Positions 29,212-38,344 of a stretch of DNA of 64,000 nucleotides are shown one piece after another; the stretch's first letter is position 1, and each line of letters opens with the position of its first letter. Below the pieces are notes generated by a model. That model saw only the letters and a list, made by a program, of their open reading frames with translations, was not told the DNA's origin and searched no databases. A program made the translations under genes and the position numbers. Source of the DNA: Mesoflavibacter sp. (GTDB lineage Bacteria; Pseudomonadota; Alphaproteobacteria; UBA8366; Aestuariispiraceae); the NCBI GenBank assembly GCA_017792345.1, contig CP051228.1, positions 2,247,501 through 2,311,500 on the forward strand, given 5' to 3'.

Positions 29212-31932
29212 TCACTCGGCCGCGGCGCGTTCCTTACAGGGCAGGCTGATCTTGAACCGTGCGCCGGTTCCGTCCTCCTGGGGCAGCAATTCCAGATCCC
29301 CGCGCAGGCGCTGCATGATCTGCCAGCTGATCGCCAGGCCCAGTCCCGTGCCCGACCGGCCGTCCTTGGACTGCCGCCAGCCGCGGGAGAATTTCTGGAA
29401 GATCCGTTCCCGGTCGTCGGCCCGGATGCCCGCGCCATTGTCTTCGACAGAGACGCAATAGCGGCCGTTCTCGATGGCGCTCAGCACCGTGACCTTGGGC
29501 TCCGGCGACGAATTGTACTTGATCGCGTTGGTGATCAGATTGAGGAAGACCTGCCGCAGCCGGTCGTCATCGGCCTCGATGATCGTGCCCTTCGCCTCAT
29601 CCCGGAATTCCAGGCTGACATTGCTCTGTGCCGCCAAGCCCTGGCAGGTCGCGATCGCCCGCTCCAGTGCTTCGGACGCGTCGATCTCGTGCAGTTCCCA
29701 ATCGATCTGCTCGCCTTCCAGGCGCGCCAGATCCAGGATCTCGTCCAGCAGCCGGGTCAGGCGCTGGCTTTCCTCCAGAATAATGCCGGTGAACCGCTTG
29801 GTTTCCTTCTCGTCCATATCCGGCGTGTCCAGCAGGATCTGGGCGAAGGAGCGGATGGACGTCATGGGCGTGCGCAATTCGTGGCTGACCTGGCTCAGGA
29901 AATCGTCTTTCTGGACGTCCAACTGCTTCAGACGCTCGTTCGCCTCGCGCAATTGCCGCGCGGTCTGCTGCAGCTGGTGGGATTTGACCTCCAATTGACG
30001 GCTGTAGTCGATGACCTGCTGCGTCTCGTCGACGATCTTCATCAGCTCGTCCAGGCTGATCGTCTCGCCCTTGACCACCTGCAGGATCATCGCGCGGGCG
30101 GTCGCCGCGCCGACGCTGCCCGCCAGTTCGCGTTCCAGATGGCCGATGAACTCGTCGTCGGCGCGGGGCAGGTGCCCGGCTACACCCTGGTTCTGGGCGA
30201 ATTCGCTGAACACCCGATAGGCGGATTCGGTTCCCAGGATACGCTGGGCGACGACGAATAGGTCGTTGCTGGCCGCGTAACGCCGGATGAACCGCGCTTC
30301 GTTGTCGGCGGGCGTGCGGAAGACGTCGATGAACAGCGCGCCCTGCAATCGCTCCAAGGGCTTCGGATCGAAGATCAGCGAGACGATCACGAAGATCAGC
30401 GTGTTCAGACACAGACTCCAGAACAGCGCGTGGACCAACGGATCCATGCCTTCCAACCCGAACAGGGCTTCCGGCCGCAGGAAGGGAATACCCCAGGGGC
30501 CGTTTTCGATGACCGAAAGCGGGATCAGGAACGCGCCCTCGAAACTGGGCAGGAACAGCGTGTAGAGCCAGATCAGGAACCCGGCCAGGAGGCCGGCGAA
30601 GGCACCCTTCGCGGAGGCCTGACGCCAGTACAGGCCGCCGATCAGGCTGGGCAGGAACTGGGCGACGCCGACGAAGGCGATCAAGCCGATCGCCGCCAGG
30701 GCATCGGATTTGGCGCTGAGCCGGAAATAGACGAAGCCCAGCAGCAGGACCAGGCAGATGCTGGTCCGGCGGCTGATCAGCAGCAGGCGCCGCACATCGC
30801 CGCTGGCCTTCATCTCGACCCAGGGCAGGCGCAACGCCAGCGGCATCACCACATGGTTCGACACCATGGTCGACAGCGCGATACAGGCGACGATGACCAT
30901 GGAGGTGGCGGAGGAGAACCCGCCCAGAAAGGCAATCAACGCCAGCAGATCCTGGTTCATCGCCATGGGCAGGGTCAGCACGAACATGTCCGGATTGGCG
31001 GTCTCCGGCAGGAATGTCAGGCCGCCAATGGCGATGGGCAGGACGAAAAGGCTGATCAGAAGCAGATACAGCGGGAACATCCAGGACGCGGTGTAGAGAT
31101 GCCGTTCGTCGGCATTCTCCACCACCGTCACCTGAAACTGGCGCGGCAGGCAGATGACCGCCGTCGCCGCCAGGAAAGTCAGGGTGATCCAGCGCGGCCC
31201 GAACACTTCCTCGGTGTTCAAAAGGCCCGGCGGCGCCATGGAGAAGATCTCCGACGGGCCGTCCGCCAGATAGAAGACGACGAACAGCCCGACCGCGATG
31301 AGGGCGAACAGCTTGACCAGGGCCTCCAGCGCGATGGCCGCGACCACGCCGTGATGGCGTTCATTGGCGTCGATGTTGCGGGTGCCGAAGACGATGGTGA
31401 AGACGGCCATCCCGGCGGCGATCCAAAAGGCCATCGTATAGTCCGGGTCGGCGAAAACCGGCTGGTCCGGGTCGGCGAACCCGCCGCCGCTGATCACCTG
31501 GAAACTGGTCGTCACCGCCTTGAGCTGCAGCGCGATATAGGGGGTCGAGCCGACGATGGCGATCAGGGTGACCAGGACCGCCAGGCTTTCCCCCTTGCCG
31601 TAACGGGAGGAGATGAGGTCGGCGATCGAGGTGATGCGGTGGACCCGCCCGATCCGCACCAGCTTGCGCAGCAGGAACCAGAAGCCGATGAAGACGATGG
31701 TCGGGCCGGTATAGATGGTGATGAATTCCATCCCGCTGCGCACGGCGGAACCGACGGCGCCATAGAAGGTCCAGGAGGTGCAATAGACCGAAATCGACAG
31801 CGTGTAGATCAGCGGCGATTGAAACAGGCCCAACTGACCGGCGCGGGCGCGCTTATCGCCCAGATAGGCAACGAAAAACAGCAGGGCCACATAGCCCAGC
31901 GAGACGGCGAAGACGAGATTGGCGGAAAGCAT
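29212..31932 (-). CDS. sodium:solute symporter-histidine kinase (CrbS-like)
   Basis: 906 residues. Residues 1 to about 535 are a 13-helix SLC5/SSS transporter domain (LRLPWVEMKASGDVRR in a loop). A STAC-like linker follows (YAASNDLFVVAQRILG), then a coiled coil (SRQLEVKSHQLQQTARQL). The HisKA domain has SHELRTPMTS, His near 683, and the HATPase domain has NLITNAIKYN, DNGAGI and GTGLGLAI. There is no attached receiver. CrbS-type kinases sense or transport small carboxylates and control acetate use. Its receiver partner is encoded two genes upstream in the same operon. Confidence 0.92.
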   Translation of the reverse strand: MLSANLVFAVSLGYVALLFFVAYLGDKRARAGQLGLFQSPLIYTLSISVYCTSWTFYGAVGSAVRSGMEFITIYTGPTIVFIGFWFLLRKLVRIGRVHRITSIADLISSRYGKGESLAVLVTLIAIVGSTPYIALQLKAVTTSFQVISGGGFADPDQPVFADPDYTMAFWIAAGMAVFTIVFGTRNIDANERHHGVVAAIALEALVKLFALIAVGLFVVFYLADGPSEIFSMAPPGLLNTEEVFGPRWITLTFLAATAVICLPRQFQVTVVENADERHLYTASWMFPLYLLLISLFVLPIAIGGLTFLPETANPDMFVLTLPMAMNQDLLALIAFLGGFSSATSMVIVACIALSTMVSNHVVMPLALRLPWVEMKASGDVRRLLLISRRTSICLVLLLGFVYFRLSAKSDALAAIGLIAFVGVAQFLPSLIGGLYWRQASAKGAFAGLLAGFLIWLYTLFLPSFEGAFLIPLSVIENGPWGIPFLRPEALFGLEGMDPLVHALFWSLCLNTLIFVIVSLIFDPKPLERLQGALFIDVFRTPADNEARFIRRYAASNDLFVVAQRILGTESAYRVFSEFAQNQGVAGHLPRADDEFIGHLERELAGSVGAATARAMILQVVKGETISLDELMKIVDETQQVIDYSRQLEVKSHQLQQTARQLREANERLKQLDVQKDDFLSQVSHELRTPMTSIRSFAQILLDTPDMDEKETKRFTGIILEESQRLTRLLDEILDLARLEGEQIDWELHEIDASEALERAIATCQGLAAQSNVSLEFRDEAKGTIIEADDDRLRQVFLNLITNAIKYNSSPEPKVTVLSAIENGRYCVSVEDNGAGIRADDRERIFQKFSRGWRQSKDGRSGTGLGLAISWQIMQRLRGDLELLPQEDGTGARFKISLPCKERAAAE

Positions 31933-31954
31933 CGCGCGAACCGGACAGCCGCCG

Positions 31955-32224
31955 TCAGGGCGGCGTGTCCTTGCTGTCGATCCGGAAGGCGTCGTCCTGT
32001 TCCGGGGCGTCGAGGCGCCGCGAATTCCAGGCCGTCAGCGCGACGGCGGCCCCCCAGATTCCGAAAAGATAGATCACGACCGTGGGAATGCCGAACAGAC
32101 TGCCGGCGTCCGACGCGATATGGATCAGCGGCGGCATGAACAGGAAGGTGCAGACGACCGGGATCACGACGGCGACGTCGCGCGCCTTCCGGATGGCGGA
32201 AGCCGATCGCATGCTGCGCCTCAT
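31955..32224 (-). CDS. small two-helix membrane protein preceding the symporter-kinase
   Basis: 89 residues with two hydrophobic helices (about 17-38 and 47-66) and a basic N terminus. ATG 32224 overlaps the stop of the response regulator (ATGA), and the stop is 22 bp before the kinase start, so it is in the same operon. Size and topology recall the small subunits (DUF4212, YhdT type) that sit before SSS transporters. It may be the small subunit for the kinase's transporter domain; this is inference. Confidence 0.8.
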   Translation of the reverse strand: MRRSMRSASAIRKARDVAVVIPVVCTFLFMPPLIHIASDAGSLFGIPTVVIYLFGIWGAAVALTAWNSRRLDAPEQDDAFRIDSKDTPP

Positions 32225-32589
32225 CCGCCGGTCAGCCCCTTCACCGTGTCGATGATGTGCTGATTGGAAAACGGCTTGGTGACAAAGGCGTCGGCGCCGA
32301 TCTCCTCCGCCATGCGGCGGTCCTGGCTCTGGCCCTTGGCGGTCAGGATGATGATGGGAATCGTCTTCAATTCGGCGTCGGACCGAACTGTCTTCAGGAC
32401 TTCGAACCCGTTCATCTTCGGCAGCATCACGTCCAGGATCACCACATCGGGGCGATCACCGCGGATCGAATTCAGTGCCGATTCCCCATCAGGTGCAGAC
32501 GCGACATCACAGCCGGAGCGGCTCAAGATGAAGCTCAGCGACTCGACGATGTTCGGTTCGTCCTCCGCGATCAGCACACGCGTCGGCAC
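32221..32589 (-). CDS. receiver-only response regulator
   Basis: 122 residues: one CheY-like receiver with acidic pocket E9-D10, phosphoacceptor Asp53 (VVILDVMLP), Thr/Ser in ILTAKG and Lys in VTKPFS. I place the start at GTG 32589 because GGGAGG lies 8 nt upstream; ATG 32613 would place the ribosome site inside the gene. There is no DNA-binding domain. It is probably phosphorylated by the symporter-kinase encoded two genes downstream and must signal through another protein. Confidence 0.9.
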   Translation of the reverse strand: MPTRVLIAEDEPNIVESLSFILSRSGCDVASAPDGESALNSIRGDRPDVVILDVMLPKMNGFEVLKTVRSDAELKTIPIIILTAKGQSQDRRMAEEIGADAFVTKPFSNQHIIDTVKGLTGG

Positions 32590-32676
32590 GGCCGGTTCCT
32601 CCCAAACGTTCATCGCGCGTCGATTGGCTCGACTTGTTGGTTTGACCGTACCGTCGGGTCGGTTAATGCGCAACGG

Positions 32677-34359
32677 TTACGATGGCGTTACGGCCCCCGC
32701 CACCTCATGGATCGGCGCTTCTTCCCGATAGATGCAGGCGCGTCGGGCGCATAGACGGCAGCTTGGGCCGACCGGCACGGCCAGGCCGGGCGCGGACAGG
32801 TCCAGCCCGTCGGCATAGATCGTCCGGTCGGCATACAGCGCGTCGCACGCGACCATGACGCTGACCAGGTGGCGCGGCGCGTTGAACCGGTGCTGCACCT
32901 TCCCCTGGGCCCGGGCGACGAACAGGAAGCGCTCGCCATTGGGAAAGTCGGCGATCTGGCGGCAGATCGCGCCCGGTGTCTGAAAGGCGTTATAGACGGC
33001 CCACAAGGGACAGGCATTGCCGTAGCGCGGCAAGGGCAGGCGCGGCAGCGGCATCCGCTTGGTGACGAAACCGGCCGGGTCCGTACGCATGAAGGCAAAG
33101 GGCACGCCCTCCGATCCCGGGCGTTTCAGGGATACAAGGCGATGGCAGATCTGTTCGAAACTGGCGCCGTATTTCCGGGCCAGAAACTCGATGTCGTAGC
33201 GCGCATCCTCCGCCGCCGCCCGGAAAGCGTCATAAGGCATCAGAAGGCAGGCAGCCGCATAGGACGCCATGGCGCCCGACGCGCGTTCCCGGGCCTCCGC
33301 ACTGCGCAGCAAGGGCGACGCATTTGCCAGCCTGCGAATTGGGTCGCCCAGCCGCAACCGGCAGATCAGCCGTGCCAGTTGAAACCGGTAGCTGGATCCG
33401 GCGGCGCTTTCCAGAATGCTGAAAACCCGACTTTCCGGCTCAAAGTGAACCTGGTTCCACAGTTTTCCGGCCTCCATCGCCGAATCGCGAATGAACCGGA
33501 CCGTCACGCCCAGCCGGCGTTCCAGAAATTCCGTCATCCGCGAATCCGACGGTGCGCCGAACGGGTCAATTTCGCTGCGCAGCGCGCCGGCGACATCCTC
33601 CAGGACCGCGATGTAATTGTCGTGCCCGACGATGAAATCGTCCACCTCCTCCGCCGGGGTCATCGCCGCCGTGTCGGTATCCGCCGTATCGAAGAACTGG
33701 GCGATCCCTTCCGCAATGCCCGACAGATTGGTGCTTTCCTTGAACAGGACGGATTGAAACCGCGTGCGTTCGGGCTCGTCCAGGTCCGGCACTGTCTCCA
33801 GGATTTCCGCGGCCGACCGGATGGCGGTGATCTTGGTCAGCATGGTATGCACCGCGTCGCCCAGATAGGGGTCCTGGTTCAGCCGGTCGGACAGGGCTGC
33901 GACCGCCTGACTTCGGTTCATATAGGCACGGTACAGCGCGACCAGTGCCCGCGCCCATTCCGGGGAGCGCGCGACCAGGTCGGACGCGCTGGAATCCAGG
34001 TCGAAATTGCGCAGGATCGGGTCACCCGCCAACTCGCTCAATTCCTGCGCCAGGCGACGTTCCGACTCGCCGTCCAGCCATTCAACGTCGACGCGCAGAT
34101 GCTGCGCCAAGCCCGGCATCAGGCGCGCCGCGATGTTTCGTTTGTTGCGTTCGATCAGGTTCAGATAGGAGGGCGATATGCCCAGTCGCTCGGCCAGTTC
34201 CGTCTGGGACATGCCCAGCTTGGCGCGGCGCTCGCGGATCTTCAATCCGATCGCGGCCTGCCCGCCCAGGGGAGAATTTTCTGCGGGCCGCGTGGCGGTG
34301 CGCCGAAGCCCGCGCGACGCCGGCGGCGTAACGGTACGATTCTGGGTGTTTTCGTTCAT
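32677..34359 (-). CDS. ScfR-like XRE transcriptional regulator (short-chain acyl-CoA type)
   Basis: About 560 residues from ATG 34359; a TTG at 34410 is a less likely start. An N-terminal Cro/CI helix-turn-helix (LGMSQTELAERLGISPSYLNLIERNKRN) is followed by a long region matching the IrrE-like and DUF2083 regulator family. The C terminus has a CXXCXXXXC-like pattern (CRLCARRACIYREE). Such proteins (RamB, ScfR) control acetate, propionate and related acyl-CoA metabolism in response to short-chain acyl-CoA. It heads an operon with the receiver, small membrane protein and symporter-kinase. Confidence 0.88.
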   Translation of the reverse strand: MNENTQNRTVTPPASRGLRRTATRPAENSPLGGQAAIGLKIRERRAKLGMSQTELAERLGISPSYLNLIERNKRNIAARLMPGLAQHLRVDVEWLDGESERRLAQELSELAGDPILRNFDLDSSASDLVARSPEWARALVALYRAYMNRSQAVAALSDRLNQDPYLGDAVHTMLTKITAIRSAAEILETVPDLDEPERTRFQSVLFKESTNLSGIAEGIAQFFDTADTDTAAMTPAEEVDDFIVGHDNYIAVLEDVAGALRSEIDPFGAPSDSRMTEFLERRLGVTVRFIRDSAMEAGKLWNQVHFEPESRVFSILESAAGSSYRFQLARLICRLRLGDPIRRLANASPLLRSAEARERASGAMASYAAACLLMPYDAFRAAAEDARYDIEFLARKYGASFEQICHRLVSLKRPGSEGVPFAFMRTDPAGFVTKRMPLPRLPLPRYGNACPLWAVYNAFQTPGAICRQIADFPNGERFLFVARAQGKVQHRFNAPRHLVSVMVACDALYADRTIYADGLDLSAPGLAVPVGPSCRLCARRACIYREEAPIHEVAGAVTPS

Positions 34360-34415
34360 TGCGCCGGAAGCCCCTAACCCGTTCGAAAATTTCGGTTTTG
34401 TGCGCTGCAACGTAA

Positions 34416-34477
34416 AGTTTTGACATACCTTGTCTGGAATTATGTTTAGTTTTGACAGAAAAATCGTTACATGTCAA
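34416..34477. promoter_or_regulatory. TTGACA-repeat element between divergent genes
   Basis: The 292-bp gap between the divergent ScfR-like and ABC binding-protein genes is AT-rich compared with its surroundings. AGTTTTGACA occurs twice, at 34416-34425 and 34448-34457 (32 bp apart, about three helical turns). An inverted TGTCAA follows at 34472-34477. These could be -35 boxes on both strands or an operator, possibly for the adjacent XRE regulator. No convincing -10 box at ideal spacing was found. Confidence 0.4.
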
Positions 34478-34651
34478 TGAGTTATTGAATTTTTTACAAA
34501 GTTAATTTACAAATGCCGCTGCGCCTCGGTTGCATGCCCTGATCCTATGGGCGGCCGGGCGCTAAGCCGCTCTCGGACTCGCCCGCTCACGGCAGCTCCA
34601 ACGGGGGGCGGGCAAGCGAACGAGACATGAAAATTTTAGGAGGAAACGAAT

Positions 34652-35998
34652 ATGGGTGGCTTCAAGTCCAAGATTGACCGCCGGACTCTGCTGAAGGGGA
34701 CGGCAGCGATGGGTGCAGCGGCTTTCGCGTCGCCGTACTTCTTCACCAAAGGTGCCAGTGCTTATGTGAACGAACCGACGGGCAGCTCCGTCACGTTCGG
34801 CTTCAACGTGCCGCAGACCGGTGCCTATGCCGATGAAGGCGCCGACGAACTGCGTGCTTATCAGCTCGCCGTCGAGCACCTGAACGGCGAAGGCGACGGC
34901 GGTTTGCTGAACACGTTCTCGTCCAAGGAGCTGAAAGGAAGCGGCGTCCTGGGCAAGAAGGTTGAGTTCACCACCGGTGACACCCAGACCAAATCGGACG
35001 CGGCGCGTGCCTCGGCCAAGCGCATGATCGAAAAAGACGGCGCCATCATGATCACGGGCGGCTCGTCCTCGGGCGTGGCCATCGCGGTGCAGTCGCTGTG
35101 CCAGGAAGCGGGCGTGATCTTCATGGCCGGCCTGACGCACTCCAACGACACGACCGGCAAGGACCGCCGTCGCAACGGCTTCCGCCACTTCTTCAACACC
35201 GAAATGTCCGGCGCCGCGCTGGGCCCGGTGATGGAAGCCAACTACGGCAACGATCGTAAGGCCTACCACCTGACCGCCGACTACACCTGGGGCTGGTCGC
35301 AGGAAGGCTCGATCAAGAAGTATTCCGAAGCGATCGGCTGGGAAACGGTCAACGCCGTTCGCACGCCGCTCGGCGCGGGCGACTTCTCGCAGTACATCAC
35401 GCCGGTTCTGAACTCCGGCGCCGACGTGCTGATCCTGAACCACTACGGCAAGGACATGGTGAACTCGCTGACTCAGGCGGTTCAGTTCGGTCTGCGCGAC
35501 AAGCAGGTTAACGGCAAGAACTTCGAAATCGTCGTTCCGCTGTATTCCCGCCTGATGGCTCAGGGTGCCGGCGAAAACGTGAAGGGCATCTTCGGGTCCA
35601 CCAACTGGCACTGGTCGCTGCAGGACGAAGGCTCGCAGGCTTTCGTGAAGTCCTTCGGCGCCAAGTACGGCTTCCCGCCGTCGCAGGCCGCCCATACCTG
35701 CTATGTCCAGGCTCTGCTGTACGCCGATGCGGCCCAGCGTGCCGGGTCGTTCAACCCCTGCGCCATCGTCGAAGCCCTGGAAGGCTTCGAATTCGACGGC
35801 ATGGGCAACGGTCCGACGCTGTATCGCGCCGACGACCACCAGTGCTTCAAGAAGGTTCTGGTCGTGAAGGGTAACGAAAACCCGACCTCTCAGTTCGACC
35901 TTCTGGAAGTCGTTCAGGAAGTCCCGGCCGAGAAGGTCACCTACGACCCGACCGGCGACGAGTTCGCTGGCGATCTCGGGGCCTGCAACGCGGGTTAA
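34652..35998 (+). CDS. ABC transporter substrate-binding protein, Tat-exported
   Basis: 448 residues with a strong AGGAGG ribosome site. The N terminus has a twin-arginine-like signal (DRRTLLKGTAAMGAAAF), unusual among LivK-type proteins and shared with the amide/urea and aromatic-acid binding subgroup. The mature domain is Peripla_BP_6 (FGFNVPQTGAYADEG, MITGGSSSGVAIA). It is the first gene of the five-gene transporter; the ligand is unknown, but the neighbouring aromatic genes make an aromatic or small organic compound plausible. Codon use looks strongly optimised, which suggests high expression. Confidence 0.92.
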   Translation: MGGFKSKIDRRTLLKGTAAMGAAAFASPYFFTKGASAYVNEPTGSSVTFGFNVPQTGAYADEGADELRAYQLAVEHLNGEGDGGLLNTFSSKELKGSGVLGKKVEFTTGDTQTKSDAARASAKRMIEKDGAIMITGGSSSGVAIAVQSLCQEAGVIFMAGLTHSNDTTGKDRRRNGFRHFFNTEMSGAALGPVMEANYGNDRKAYHLTADYTWGWSQEGSIKKYSEAIGWETVNAVRTPLGAGDFSQYITPVLNSGADVLILNHYGKDMVNSLTQAVQFGLRDKQVNGKNFEIVVPLYSRLMAQGAGENVKGIFGSTNWHWSLQDEGSQAFVKSFGAKYGFPPSQAAHTCYVQALLYADAAQRAGSFNPCAIVEALEGFEFDGMGNGPTLYRADDHQCFKKVLVVKGNENPTSQFDLLEVVQEVPAEKVTYDPTGDEFAGDLGACNAG

Positions 35999-36020
35999 GG
36001 GGTTCCCAGACTAACGGAAC

Positions 36021-36052
36021 CGGCGGTCGTCCCGATTTCGGGGCGGCCGCCG
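36021..36052 (+). other. intercistronic hairpin after binding-protein gene
   Basis: A long GC-rich hairpin (outer stem CGGCGG / CCGCCG, inner stem about 7 bp with one G-T pair, loop ATTT) lies 22 bp after the stop and has no T run. It probably stabilises the upstream mRNA or attenuates transcription, so the binding protein is made in excess over the permeases. Confidence 0.6.
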
Positions 36053-36128
36053 ATCCGGCTCGCGGGGATGTGGTAAACAACAATCGCGGTTGGTTCATAA
36101 TCGTCGCTATTAGGGGAGGGCTGTCGCC

Positions 36129-37166
36129 ATGGACGCGATACTCCTACAGGTGCTCAACGGCCTCGACAAAGGGGCGGCCTACGCGCTGATCGCGCTGGGC
36201 CTGACGCTGATTTTCGGGACGCTGGGCGTCGTGAACTTCGCGCATGGGGCGCTTTTCATGCTGGGCGCTTTCTGCGCCGTCACAATCAATAGGGCCCTGA
36301 CCCTGGAAAAAGTGGCGTTGTCCGAGACTCAAACGACGGCCTGGGGCACGCCGTTGGAAATCCGGACACCTTACGCCCAGGAATGGTTCGGCGATTTCGG
36401 CCTGACCATCATCGACTACTCGGTGCCACTCTCCATTCTGATCGCCATTCCCTTCATGCTGCTGGTCGGCATCGCGATGGAACGCGGTCTGGTGCGCTTT
36501 TTTTACAAGCGCCCGCATGCCGAACAAATTCTTGTCACCTTCGGCCTGGCCATCGTGCTGCAGGAAATCGTGAAGGCGATCTACGGCGCCAACCCGATCC
36601 AGCAGGACGCACCGTCCATCGTTCAGGGCGCTGCCGATATCGGCGCGCTGTTCGGCGACCCGGGCGCACTGGTCTATCCCTGGTGGCGCATCGTCTATCT
36701 GATCTTCTCGGGCGTCGTCATCGCCGCGGTCTTCGCCTTCCTGCAATTCACCACATTCGGCATGGTCGTACGGGCCGGGATGGCGGACAGGGAAACGGTC
36801 GGACTATTGGGGATCAATATCGACAGGCGTTTCACCATCGTCTTCGGCATTGCCGCCGTGGTCGCCGGTCTGGCGGGCGTCATGTACACGCCGATCCTGC
36901 CGCCGGATTATCACATCGGCATGGACTTCCTGGTCCTGTCCTTCGTCGTCGTCGTCGTCGGCGGCATGGGCAGCCTGCCGGGGGCCGTCGCGGCAGGGTT
37001 CCTGCTGGGCGTGCTGCAGTCCTTCGCCTCGATGACCGCGGTCCGCGATATCCTGTCCAAGGTCGGCATCGTCGGCCTGGACCAGATCATCATCTACCTT
37101 GTTGCCATCGTCGTGCTGCTGGTTCGTCCGCGCGGCCTGATGGGACGCAAGGGTGTGATGGAGTAA
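36129..37166 (+). CDS. livH: branched-chain-type ABC transporter permease (LivH-like)
   Basis: 345 residues, longer than the usual 290-300 because of an insert around residues 50-98 between the first and second helices (rich in polar residues). The N-terminal GAAYALIALGLTLIFGTLGVVNFAHGA is the classical LivH signature, and VVVGGMGSLPGAVAAGFLLG is the permease EAA-like loop region. It forms the membrane pore with LivM. GGGGAGGG precedes the ATG. Specificity is not necessarily for amino acids. Confidence 0.92.
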   Translation: MDAILLQVLNGLDKGAAYALIALGLTLIFGTLGVVNFAHGALFMLGAFCAVTINRALTLEKVALSETQTTAWGTPLEIRTPYAQEWFGDFGLTIIDYSVPLSILIAIPFMLLVGIAMERGLVRFFYKRPHAEQILVTFGLAIVLQEIVKAIYGANPIQQDAPSIVQGAADIGALFGDPGALVYPWWRIVYLIFSGVVIAAVFAFLQFTTFGMVVRAGMADRETVGLLGINIDRRFTIVFGIAAVVAGLAGVMYTPILPPDYHIGMDFLVLSFVVVVVGGMGSLPGAVAAGFLLGVLQSFASMTAVRDILSKVGIVGLDQIIIYLVAIVVLLVRPRGLMGRKGVME

Positions 37167-37172
37167 GGCGCC

Positions 37173-38342
37173 ATGATGAAATTCTTCAGCCAATCCTCCG
37201 AAAAGGGCGATCTCGTTCTGATCGCGCTCTTCGCCGTCGCCGTCTTCACCATGCCGATCTGGCTGGCGCCGTTCGGGGCCAACTATCCCGACCTGATGCA
37301 GCGTTTCGCGATCTTCGGGATCTTCGCCACCGGCTTCAACATCCTGTTCGGCCTGACCGGCTATCTGTCCTTCGGCCACGCGGCCTTCCTGGGGGTCGGG
37401 TCCTACACCGCGGTCTGGACGTTCAAGCTTCTGGGCATGAACCCGATCCCGGCGGTCATCGCCTCGGTCGTCGTGGCGGGCGTCTTCGCCCTGGTCATCG
37501 GGTTCATCAGCCTGCGCCGTTCGGGGATCTACTTCTCGATCCTGACGCTGGCCTTCGCCCAGATGTGCTACAATCTGGCCTATTCGGTCCTGACGCCGAT
37601 CACCAATGGCGAAACCGGCCTGCGCGTCCTGCATGAAGATCCCCGGATCTTCGACGACAAGACGGTCGAGACCACCGGGCCGCTGATCTCGCAGATCTTC
37701 GGCTATCAGATGCAGGGCATGACCGGATTTTACTTCTGCGGCATCCTGCTGGTGATCACCGTCTTCATCGCGATGCGGATCTTCCGCTCACCCTTCGGCA
37801 TGATGCTGAAGGCGGTGAAGACGAACCAGAACCGCTTGAACTATACCGGCGTCAACACGCGTCCCTATACGCTGGCGGCCTTCGTCATCTCCGGCATGTA
37901 TGCCGGTCTTGCCGGCGCGCTGATGTGCATCATCGACCCGCTGGCGGGCGCGGAGCGCATGCAGTGGACGGCGTCCGGCGAGGTCGTGCTGATGACCATC
38001 CTGGGCGGGGTCGGAACCATCATCGGTCCGATCATCGGTGCCGGGCTGATCAAGTATTTCGAGAACATCTTCTCGGCGTTCAACGATCAGACTCTCGCCA
38101 ATATCTACAGCTTCCTGCCGGATGGGCTGTCGGAAGTCCTGGTTTCCGTCACCTCGCTGTTCGTCGGCGAAGGCTGGCACCTGAGCCTGGGCATCCTGTT
38201 CATGCTGATCGTGATCTTCCTGCCGGGCGGCGTGACCGAAGGTCTGTCGCGGATCGGCAAGCTGATCGCCCGGCGTACGGGTAAGGCGCAGAAGAACGAA
38301 AACGAAGGCGGGCGTCGCTCCTCGCCGATGCCGGGAGAATAA
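37173..38342 (+). CDS. livM: branched-chain-type ABC transporter permease (LivM-like)
   Basis: 389 residues with about ten membrane helices. [23 protein letters not shown] is the LivM signature, and the cytoplasmic coupling motif [18 protein letters not shown] is present. A non-membrane insert lies at residues about 150-185. It starts 6 bp after LivH. It pairs with LivH to form the transport channel. Confidence 0.92.
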   Translation: MMKFFSQSSEKGDLVLIALFAVAVFTMPIWLAPFGANYPDLMQRFAIFGIFATGFNILFGLTGYLSFGHAAFLGVGSYTAVWTFKLLGMNPIPAVIASVVVAGVFALVIGFISLRRSGIYFSILTLAFAQMCYNLAYSVLTPITNGETGLRVLHEDPRIFDDKTVETTGPLISQIFGYQMQGMTGFYFCGILLVITVFIAMRIFRSPFGMMLKAVKTNQNRLNYTGVNTRPYTLAAFVISGMYAGLAGALMCIIDPLAGAERMQWTASGEVVLMTILGGVGTIIGPIIGAGLIKYFENIFSAFNDQTLANIYSFLPDGLSEVLVSVTSLFVGEGWHLSLGILFMLIVIFLPGGVTEGLSRIGKLIARRTGKAQKNENEGGRRSSPMPGE

Positions 38343-38344
38343 CC

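Noticed and set aside
30430-32139. 569-residue plus-strand frame opposite the symporter-kinase
   Set aside because: Shadow of a well-supported kinase gene; no ribosome site, no recognisable domain and biased composition.
32869-34377. 502-residue plus-strand frame opposite the ScfR-like gene
   Set aside because: Antisense shadow; the minus strand has a clear helix-turn-helix and family match.
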